Below, piece after piece: positions 1 through 5,775 of a stretch of 8,666 nt of DNA. The stretch lies in assembly GCA_964507035.1 (NCBI GenBank), contig CAZDOQ010000065.1, forward strand, positions 1 to 8,666, read 5' to 3'. The stretch comes from Pseudolachnospira sp964507035. Its GTDB lineage: Bacteria > Bacillota > Clostridia > Lachnospirales > Lachnospiraceae. Each line of letters starts with the position of its first letter. Position 1 is the first letter of the stretch. The translations under genes and the position numbers were made by a program. The notes under the pieces are model-generated. The model was not told the DNA's origin and searched no databases. It saw only the letters and a list, made by a program, of their open reading frames with translations.

Positions 1-52
1 AAAAGTAAATTCTCAAAAAATCGGCAGATTGGTACTTTGGGTAGACAAAAGT

Positions 53-805
53 TCAGGAAAACGGTGGGTTTTTCAGGTGAATCTCCATGAGGCATAACCC
101 CTTAGCCGGAGTTGTGGGACCAGCGGCGTTCCGGTCCTTCTTCTCCAGGATCTCCCCCACCAGCTCCGGCGGCCAAAAGCCGCTTCCCACCCGCAGCAGC
201 GTTCCGGCTATGATCCGGACCATATTATACAAAAAACCGCTGCCCGTGATCCGCAGACGGATCAAAGGCCCCTGCTGCTCCACATCCAACCCGTATACGG
301 TCCGCACCGTGGTCTCCACCTGGGAGCCTGCCGAACAGAAACTCTGAAAATCATGTTCCCCCACCAGAAACGCCGCGCCCTGGCGCATTCGCTCCACATC
401 CAGAGAACGGTAGACAAAATAAGAGTACAACCGCAGCACCGGGTTGGGAAGCTTCTGATTATAGATGGTGTATTCGTAGGTCTTGGCGCTCTCCCACTTG
501 CGGGGATGAAAGGAGAGCGGCACCTCCTGGGATTTCTGGACCACAATGTCCGGTGGCAGGCTTTGGTTCACCGCATAGCAGATCTTGTCCGCCGGAATCC
601 GGGTTTCCGTGTCAAACACGCAGAGATTGCCCAGGGCATGGACCCCTGAGTCTGTCCGACTGGCCCCGGAGACCCGGATGGGTTCCCGGAGCAGCCGGGT
701 CAGATGCCGGTTCAGTTCCTCCTCTATGGTGACGCCGTTGGGCTGTATCTGCCAGCCGCAGTAGTTGGTGCCATCGTAAGCTACAGTGAGCATCACCCGC
801 TTCAT
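53..805 (-). CDS. truA: tRNA pseudouridine synthase A (TruA)
   Basis: Family knowledge: TruA isomerises uridines at positions 38-40 of the tRNA anticodon stem-loop to pseudouridine in the cytoplasm. Seen: 250 residues, the usual length for bacterial TruA. The N-terminus has the family pattern VAYDGTNYCGWQ (residues 8-19). The catalytic aspartate lies in SGASRTDSGVHALG (D52, with R50 just before it). A conserved tyrosine follows in KTYEY (109-110), the C-terminal core motif GFLYNMVR is at 190-197, and the family ending PAKGLCLMEIHL is near 233-244. No frameshift or missing motif is visible. The start codon overlaps the stop of the upstream thioesterase gene as ATGA, so translation is probably coupled and the two share one promoter. 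In many Firmicutes truA follows the ECF transporter genes; here it is paired with a thioesterase instead. Assignment is very secure. Confidence 0.97.
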   Translation of the reverse strand: MKRVMLTVAYDGTNYCGWQIQPNGVTIEEELNRHLTRLLREPIRVSGASRTDSGVHALGNLCVFDTETRIPADKICYAVNQSLPPDIVVQKSQEVPLSFHPRKWESAKTYEYTIYNQKLPNPVLRLYSYFVYRSLDVERMRQGAAFLVGEHDFQSFCSAGSQVETTVRTVYGLDVEQQGPLIRLRITGSGFLYNMVRIIAGTLLRVGSGFWPPELVGEILEKKDRNAAGPTTPAKGLCLMEIHLKNPPFS

Positions 806-1242
806 GCTCCCTCCTCCCGGGTCCGCCGCTGCGCCTCCCGGAACAACTGGTCAAAGACCTGAGCGCTCCGCTTTAGGGAAACCGGACAGCCCTCCCGGTC
901 CAAAAAGCAGTGACGGGTTTTGCCCTGGCACCGAAGTTCGCCGGTGTCCGCATCTTCCACCCGGTAGGCCACGGTCATCCGCACTCCGCTGTACTCCTCC
1001 AGCCGCAGCCGGATTACCACGTCGTCCCCAAAATGGACCATGGATTTATATTCGCACTCCACCGAAAGCACCGGACTCAAAATCCCCTGAGCTTCCATCT
1101 CCCGGTAGCCCAGCCCCGCCTGCCCCAGAAAGTCGATTCGGGCCTCCTCAAACCAGCGGATATAGTTGGCGTGATGGATGATCCCCATCTGATCCGTCTC
1201 ATAATACTGCGCTCTGCGCCGGTACGGGACAAACGCACTCAT
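802..1242 (-). CDS. Acyl-CoA thioesterase, 4HBT hotdog family (YbgC/FadM-like)
   Basis: Predicted to hydrolyse acyl-CoA thioesters as a cytoplasmic hotdog-fold enzyme; the physiological acyl group cannot be read from the sequence. Seen: 146 residues, typical for a single-hotdog 4-hydroxybenzoyl-CoA thioesterase-like protein. The signature YYETDQMGIIHHANYIRWFE (13-32) carries the presumed catalytic D17 and the conserved H24, N26 and Y27. The hotdog beta strands follow (SVECEYKSMVHFGD, about 60-73, then VVIRLRLEEY and MTVAYRVE). An in-frame ATG at 1287 would add 15 residues, but I chose 1242. It has GGGGGAG six bases upstream, and the GGAGG ahead of the 1287 ATG lies at about the predicted transcription start, so it would probably be missing from the mRNA. 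The gene is first in a two-gene operon with truA (ATGA overlap). No functional link to tRNA modification is evident. Family call is secure, substrate unknown. Confidence 0.9.
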   Translation of the reverse strand: MSAFVPYRRRAQYYETDQMGIIHHANYIRWFEEARIDFLGQAGLGYREMEAQGILSPVLSVECEYKSMVHFGDDVVIRLRLEEYSGVRMTVAYRVEDADTGELRCQGKTRHCFLDREGCPVSLKRSAQVFDQLFREAQRRTREEGA

Positions 1243-1248
1243 CTCCCG

Positions 1249-1255
1249 CTCCCCC
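1249..1255 (-). promoter_or_regulatory. Ribosome binding site deciding the thioesterase start
   Basis: GGGGGAG on the minus strand, six bases before the ATG at 1242. It favours this start over the in-frame ATG at 1287, whose only Shine-Dalgarno-like sequence (1298-1302) falls where transcription probably begins. Confidence 0.65.
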
Positions 1256-1304
1256 TTTCCTTGATACTGGCGCGTTTTCCACGCCATTCCGTTATATCCT
1301 CCGC

Positions 1305-1333
1305 ATTATAGCACAAAGAGGATTTTTTCTCAA
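1305..1333 (-). promoter_or_regulatory. Sigma-A type promoter for the thioesterase-truA operon
   Basis: On the minus strand there is a -35 box TTGAGA (1328-1333, 5 of 6 matches to TTGACA), a 17-base spacer, and a perfect -10 TATAAT (1305-1310). The -10 is preceded by TGC, making an extended TGnTATAAT. Transcription would start near 1297-1299, giving a leader of about 55 bases to the ATG at 1242. This is a strong match to the vegetative consensus. Confidence 0.8.
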
Positions 1334-1347
1334 CGCATTTTCCCGCC

Positions 1348-1376
1348 TTGCATCCGTCCCGCTCAACCGCTATAAT
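1348..1376 (+). promoter_or_regulatory. Sigma-A type promoter for the Xaa-Pro aminopeptidase gene
   Basis: Perfect -10 TATAAT at 1371-1376, a 17-base spacer, and a weaker -35 TTGCAT at 1348-1353 (TTG conserved). Transcription would start near 1383, leaving a leader of roughly 38 bases. It lies back to back with the minus-strand promoter; the two -35 boxes are only 14 bases apart. Confidence 0.65.
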
Positions 1377-1405
1377 GGAAAAAAGAATCACAAAATTCAA
1401 AGCAG

Positions 1406-1413
1406 AGGAGAGG
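1406..1413 (+). promoter_or_regulatory. Ribosome binding site of the aminopeptidase gene
   Basis: AGGAGAGG ends seven bases before the ATG at 1421. It supports that start, which also gives the normal family N-terminus. Confidence 0.7.
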
Positions 1414-1420
1414 CTTTGAC

Positions 1421-3205
1421 ATGAGAAAAGAACTACTACAGCTGCGGGAAGAGATGGCCCGGCGGGGACTCCACGCCTATCTGATTCCCACGACAGACTA
1501 TCATGGGTCCGAATATGTCCACGCGCATTTTCAGTTTCGCCGGTACATATCCGGCTTCACCGGTTCCGCCGGCACGTTGGTGGTGACCCCCACCGAGGCC
1601 GGGCTTTGGACCGACGGCCGCTATTTTCTCCAGGCGGAGCGGCAGCTGAAGGGCACCGGCATCACCCTGTACCGCTCCGGCGTTCCGGGGACGGAAAACA
1701 TCTATGAATTTCTGGACCGGACGGTTCCGGATCGGGGACATGTAGGGGTGGATGGCCGGACCATCTCCTTCCGGATGGGACGCCATCTGGAAAACATGCT
1801 GGAACACAAGAAGATCGTTTTGGACTACCGGGAAGACTTGGCCGAGACCGTCTGGCCCGGCCGGCCTCCGGTGCTGCCCCAAAAAATCTGGGGGCTTCCC
1901 GTCTCCCGGGCCGGCCAGAGCCGCCGGGAAAAGCTGGAGATCCTCCGGGAGAAGATCCAGGAGAGCGGCGCCAACTCCCATCTGATCACCACTCTGGACG
2001 ATATCGCCTGGCTGTTCAACCTCCGGGGCGGAGATATTCCCCAGAATCCGGTCTTCTTCTCCTACTGTCTGCTGACGCCGGAGGAGACCGTTCTGTTCCT
2101 GTACGGTGAGTCCCTTTCCCCGGAAATTCGCAGTCAGCTGGAGGCGGACGGCATCCGCATCCGCCCCTACGGCACCATTGAACAGGCTTTGAAAGACCTG
2201 CCGGCCTCCTGCCGCCTGCTCCTTGATACATCCCGGGTCAGCTACACCTTAAAGAGAGTCATTCCCCAGGAAGTCCGCCAGGTGTTCGCCCCCAATCCCA
2301 CGGCTTTGCTCAAGAGCATCAAAAATCCTGTGGAGATTGCCGGACTTAGGGAAGCCAACCGGCGGGACGGCGCCGCCATGGTCCGCTTCCTCTGCTGGCT
2401 GGAGGAAACGGTGAGCCGGGAGGAAGTGACGGAACTTTCCGCCGGCCAATACCTGGACAACTGCCGGAGACAGCAGAAAGATTTTCTGGATCTGAGTTTT
2501 GAGACCATTGCCGGTTACGGCCCCCACGGCGCCATCATCCACTATCAGGCCACGCCGGAGACGAACTGCCCGCTGAAACCGGAGGGCCTCCTGCTGGTGG
2601 ACTCCGGCGGCCACTATCTGGACGGGACCACAGACATCACCCGTACCATCCCCCTGGGGCCTGTGACCCAGGAGATGAAAACCCGCTACACTCAGGTACT
2701 CCGCAGCATGCTGGATCTGGCGGCAGCCCGCTTCCCCCACGGCTGCCGGGGGGAGAACCTGGACATTCTGGCCCGGCTACCCCTGTGGGAGGAGGGTCTG
2801 GACTACCGCCACGGAACCGGCCACGGGATTGGTTTTCTCCTGAACGTCCACGAGGGCCCCAACCGGTTCCACTGGAACCAAAGCGGCGATAAATCCGGCT
2901 GTGTGCTGGAGCCAGGGATGGTGACCTCAGACGAGCCCGGCTACTACGAAGACGGCCAATTTGGCATCCGGATTGAGAACGATCTGCTCTGTGTGGAGGG
3001 GCCTAAGACGGCCTACGGCTCCTTCCTGGCCTTTGAGCCCCTGACTCTCTGCCCCATTGCCACCGCTCCGGTAAACCGTTCCCTGCTCACGGACCAGGAA
3101 CGGAAGCAGCTGAACCAATACCACCGGCGGGTCTGGGAGGAACTCTCCGGCCTCCTGCCGGACAAAGAAAAAGACTGGCTGAAAAAAGCAGTCCAGCCCA
3201 TCTGA
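1421..3205 (+). CDS. Xaa-Pro aminopeptidase, long three-domain form (M24B)
   Basis: Predicted cytoplasmic metallo-aminopeptidase removing an N-terminal residue next to proline, useful in recycling proline-containing peptides. Seen: 594 residues, matching the long (XPNPEP1-like) form rather than the ~440-residue E. coli PepP. Domains in order: creatinase N-terminal domain (about 1-135, with SGFTGSAGTLVVT at 44-56), second creatinase-like domain (about 160-300, TLDDIAWLFNLRG at 191-203), the M24 pita-bread catalytic domain (about 310-530), and a C-terminal M24 extension (about 535-594). All five metal ligands are present: D394 (VDSGG), D405 (DGTTDITR), H468 (HGTGHGIG), E505 (SDEPGYY) and E519 (GIRIEN). 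H374, H464 and H477 match the active-site histidines. There is no signal peptide or membrane segment. It is a single gene, divergent from the thioesterase operon and convergent with the ATPase gene. No defect seen. Confidence 0.95.
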   Translation: MRKELLQLREEMARRGLHAYLIPTTDYHGSEYVHAHFQFRRYISGFTGSAGTLVVTPTEAGLWTDGRYFLQAERQLKGTGITLYRSGVPGTENIYEFLDRTVPDRGHVGVDGRTISFRMGRHLENMLEHKKIVLDYREDLAETVWPGRPPVLPQKIWGLPVSRAGQSRREKLEILREKIQESGANSHLITTLDDIAWLFNLRGGDIPQNPVFFSYCLLTPEETVLFLYGESLSPEIRSQLEADGIRIRPYGTIEQALKDLPASCRLLLDTSRVSYTLKRVIPQEVRQVFAPNPTALLKSIKNPVEIAGLREANRRDGAAMVRFLCWLEETVSREEVTELSAGQYLDNCRRQQKDFLDLSFETIAGYGPHGAIIHYQATPETNCPLKPEGLLLVDSGGHYLDGTTDITRTIPLGPVTQEMKTRYTQVLRSMLDLAAARFPHGCRGENLDILARLPLWEEGLDYRHGTGHGIGFLLNVHEGPNRFHWNQSGDKSGCVLEPGMVTSDEPGYYEDGQFGIRIENDLLCVEGPKTAYGSFLAFEPLTLCPIATAPVNRSLLTDQERKQLNQYHRRVWEELSGLLPDKEKDWLKKAVQPI

Positions 3206-3248
3206 CCGGCTCCGTCCGGCCTCCAGTACCCTTAAGAAACGCACGCCG

Positions 3249-3277
3249 CCGTCTAAACACGGTCTTTCTCTTTTCTT
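3249..3277 (+). terminator. Weak terminator-like hairpin after the aminopeptidase gene
   Basis: CCGT (3249-3252), loop CTAAAC, ACGG (3259-3262), followed by a pyrimidine stretch rich in T (3263-3277). The stem is only 4 base pairs plus a possible G-T pair, so this is a tentative call, supported mainly by its place between convergent genes. On the minus strand no T-run follows directly, so it would not serve the ATPase gene well. Confidence 0.3.
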
Positions 3278-5596
3278 CTATTTTCCCCGCTGCTCCAAAA
3301 ACGCGGCCGTCAGCATCAACAAGGTCAAAAACACCCCGGTGGCGGCGGCCAAAAGCGGCGCCAAAAGCCCCACCATGCCAAGGGTCAACCGCTCCAGGGA
3401 AAACAGATTTCCCAGGAACAAAAACGCCAGCACAAAGGCACCGCCCATGGCGCAAAAGAGCAAAATCCGCTGCCAGGTAAACGGGACGCAAACCTTAAAG
3501 AGGATCATCATCCCCGTATATCCCATGAGCACCACCGCCATAGTGGAGATCTGTGCGGAGGAAAAGCCCATATGATTTGCCACCAGTATCAGCAGCACCG
3601 TGTTGAACACATTGGTCAAAGCCCCGGGGATAGCTTTTTGGATCACGTTCCAGAGGAACCGGCCCCGGACCCGCTCCCGGTTTGGTTCCATGGCCAGCAC
3701 AAAGGAAGGGGTACCAATGGTCAGAGCGCTGACCAGCGTAAACTGGATGGGCTCAAAGGGGTACGGCGCGCTGAGGAAAATGAACACCAGCGCAATGATG
3801 GTGCTGAAAAAGGTTTTGACCAAAAACAGGGAGGCGGACCGCTGCAAGTTGTTGATGCTCCTCCGGCCCTCCGCCACAATATAGGGCATGGAGGCAAAAT
3901 CCGAATCCAGCAGTACAATCTGACTCACGGAGCGGGCCGCGTCGCTGCCCGCCGCCATGGCAATGCTGCAGTCGCTCTCCTTTAACGCCAGCACATCGTT
4001 GACTCCATCCCCGGTCATGGCCACCGTGTGGTTCTGTTTCAGTCCCTGGACCAACTGCAGCTTCTGCCGGGGCGTCACACGGCCAAAGACCGTGTACTGC
4101 TCCGCCGCCCGGGCCAGATCCTCCTCCCGGAGGGTGGAGGCATCCACATACCGCTCTGCTCCGACCAGGCCCACCCGCTGGGCGATCCGGGAGACGGTCC
4201 GGGCATCGTCCCCGGAGATGACCTTCAGCGTCACGCCCTGCTCCGCAAAATACCGCAGGGTCCGCTCCGCATGCTCCCGAATCCGGTCGCTGATCAGAAT
4301 CAGCGCCACCGGCTCCAGCTGCTCCGGCAGTTCCTGGCCCCGGAAGGGATGAGGGCTCACCGCCAGCACCAGTACCCGCTGGCCTCTGCCCGCCGCTTCC
4401 TCCATGATCTCCTGTGCTTCCGAAATCCCCTCCGGAAAGAGAAACTGTTCCGCCCCCATGACATAGGTGCCGTGGCCGGGGAAGGTCACGCCGCTCCATT
4501 TGCGTGCGGAGGAAAAGGGAACCATAGCCCCCGGCTTCCAGGCAGGCGCCGCGGAGCAAAATTTCCGCACCGCCTCCGCCGTGGGATTGTGGTCCTTCAG
4601 CGCCGCCACCAGGGCCGCCGCCCCGTTCCTCGCCTGCTCCCGGCTGTGCCTTGGCAGCGGATGCAGCCGGTCCACCTGCATCTCTCCGGTGGTGATGGTT
4701 CCGGTCTTGTCCAGACATAGCACGTCCACCCGGGCCAGGGTCTCAATGGAATACATTTCCTGGACCAGCGCTTTCCGGAGGCCCAGGCGGACGACCCCCA
4801 CCGCAAAGACCACGCTGGTCAAAAGCACCAGCCCCTCCGGGATCATACCCACCATGGAGGCCACGGTGCTGACCACCGCCTCATTCCGGGGCACGCCGCT
4901 CAAGACCTCTGTGCAGAACAGAGCCGCCCCCACCGGAACAATGGAAAAACCAATGACCTTGATCAGCCGGTTGATGCTGTTTAGGATCTCAGAGTTGGGG
5001 CGTTTCAGATATTTGGCGTTCCGGCTGATCTGGGAGGCGTAATTGTCCTTCCCCACATGGATCACCTGGACCCGGGCCGTGCCGGACACCACAAAGCTGC
5101 CGGAAAGAAGCTGGTCCCCAGGCTGTTTCAAAATAGGATCCTGCTCTCCTGTAATCAGAGACTCGTTGGTCTCACAGCTGCCGGTGAGCACCCGGCAGTC
5201 TGCGCACACCTGGCTCCCCGCCTCCAGGATCATCACGTCGTCTATCACCAGTTCTTCCACCCGGATGGTCTGAACCGCCCCATCCCGCATGACCCGGGCC
5301 TTGGACTCCGTGATCAGAGACAACTTGTCAATCAGCTGTTTGGCGCGGATCTCCTGCACCGTCCCAATGATCGTGTTGGACAGAATCAGTCCCATAAACA
5401 GCATGTTTTTAAAAGATCCCACCATCAGGATCAAAGCAGCCAGGATCACGTTCAGGATGTTAAACGGCGTCACCAGATTGGTCCAGAGAATCTGTCCAAA
5501 ACTCTTACTCTGGATCTCCTCCTCGTTGACCGCTCCCTGTTCCACACGTTCCTGCACTTCCCGGCTGGTTAGGCCCGCCGTTTCTTTTTTCTCCAT
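3278..5596 (-). CDS. P-type cation-transporting ATPase, CtpE-like
   Basis: Membrane pump that uses ATP through an aspartyl-phosphate intermediate. From the chosen start it has 772 residues. Actuator motif SLITGEQDP contains TGE (149-151), with Q in place of the serine of TGES. The TM4 motif is MIPEGL (251-256). The phosphorylation site DKTGT has D296. The nucleotide-domain lysine is in FSSARKWSG (K366). The hinge is TGDGVND (528-534). Ten membrane segments are apparent: two before the actuator domain, two around PEGL, six after residue 588. Phrases such as GTVQEIRAKQLIDKL, SGSFVVSG and AVGVVRLG, and the TM6 stretch LTIGTPSFVLAMEPN, resemble mycobacterial CtpE, reported to act in Ca2+ uptake; I recall this from the family and have not searched. 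The metal is unproven. The ATG at 5596 has GGGGAAG four bases upstream; the in-frame ATG at 5656 has no Shine-Dalgarno and would add a non-family N-terminus. Promoter unclear. Confidence 0.93.
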   Translation of the reverse strand: MEKKETAGLTSREVQERVEQGAVNEEEIQSKSFGQILWTNLVTPFNILNVILAALILMVGSFKNMLFMGLILSNTIIGTVQEIRAKQLIDKLSLITESKARVMRDGAVQTIRVEELVIDDVMILEAGSQVCADCRVLTGSCETNESLITGEQDPILKQPGDQLLSGSFVVSGTARVQVIHVGKDNYASQISRNAKYLKRPNSEILNSINRLIKVIGFSIVPVGAALFCTEVLSGVPRNEAVVSTVASMVGMIPEGLVLLTSVVFAVGVVRLGLRKALVQEMYSIETLARVDVLCLDKTGTITTGEMQVDRLHPLPRHSREQARNGAAALVAALKDHNPTAEAVRKFCSAAPAWKPGAMVPFSSARKWSGVTFPGHGTYVMGAEQFLFPEGISEAQEIMEEAAGRGQRVLVLAVSPHPFRGQELPEQLEPVALILISDRIREHAERTLRYFAEQGVTLKVISGDDARTVSRIAQRVGLVGAERYVDASTLREEDLARAAEQYTVFGRVTPRQKLQLVQGLKQNHTVAMTGDGVNDVLALKESDCSIAMAAGSDAARSVSQIVLLDSDFASMPYIVAEGRRSINNLQRSASLFLVKTFFSTIIALVFIFLSAPYPFEPIQFTLVSALTIGTPSFVLAMEPNRERVRGRFLWNVIQKAIPGALTNVFNTVLLILVANHMGFSSAQISTMAVVLMGYTGMMILFKVCVPFTWQRILLFCAMGGAFVLAFLFLGNLFSLERLTLGMVGLLAPLLAAATGVFLTLLMLTAAFLEQRGK

Positions 5597-5654
5597 GTTT
5601 CTTCCCCGTCGTCCGCCCTCCCACGAATCAGTCCTCGCACAGCTTTTTGATTCC

Positions 5655-5690
5655 ATAGGAGACGGCGTTTTCTGTGACGGCGTTTCCTAT
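5655..5690. repeat. Nested inverted and direct repeat ahead of the ATPase gene
   Basis: ATAGGA (5655-5660) and TCCTAT (5685-5690) form an inverted repeat. Between them GACGGCGTTT occurs twice as a direct repeat (5661-5670 and 5676-5685), offset by 15 bases. It lies 58 bases upstream of the preferred ATPase start. It could be an operator or a leader hairpin; the sequence alone does not say which. Confidence 0.45.
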
Positions 5691-5696
5691 AGATAT

Positions 5697-5727
5697 GAAA
5701 AGACTGCCGCAGGGCAGAAAAAGTCTT
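5697..5727 (-). terminator. Probable intrinsic terminator of the foldase gene
   Basis: On the minus strand CTGCC (5713-5717), loop CTGC, GGCAG (5704-5708) is followed by TCTTTTC (5697-5703). A competing outer pairing AAGACT (5722-5727) with AGTCTT (5700-5705) adds stability. The T-tail is interrupted by a C, so efficiency may be partial and some read-through into the ATPase gene is possible. It begins about 50 bases after the foldase stop codon. Confidence 0.45.
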
Positions 5728-5775
5728 CCCGCCAGGGAATGCCTCCTCCGGTCCTGCAGCAGCCCTCTTCATTCC

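Noticed and set aside
15..30. Possible terminator after truA: AATC, loop TGCC, GATT, then a T-run on the minus strand
   Set aside because: The stem has only four base pairs, mostly A-T. The T-run is good, but a hairpin this weak cannot be called from sequence alone.
1243..1287. Fifteen-codon N-terminal extension of the thioesterase from the ATG at 1287
   Set aside because: Its Shine-Dalgarno-like GGAGG sits at the predicted transcription start, while the internal ATG at 1242 has a better placed ribosome site and fits the family N-terminus.
3753..4718. Open frame of 321 codons on the minus strand, within the ATPase gene
   Set aside because: Its translation is Gly/Ala/Arg-rich with no recognisable motif; it is a shifted-frame shadow of the ATPase gene in GC-rich DNA.
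4028..4720. Open frame of 230 codons on the plus strand, opposite the ATPase
   Set aside because: Arg/Pro/His-rich antisense shadow without family motifs; the minus strand carries the full set of P-type ATPase motifs here.
5597..5656. Twenty-codon N-terminal extension of the ATPase from the ATG at 5656
   Set aside because: No Shine-Dalgarno precedes it, the added residues do not resemble the family, and the ATG at 5596 has GGGGAAG at a workable distance.
5597..5775. Metal riboswitch (Mn or Mg type) ahead of the ATPase
   Set aside because: I looked for known riboswitch core sequences and saw none; only short repeats and a terminator-like hairpin are present.
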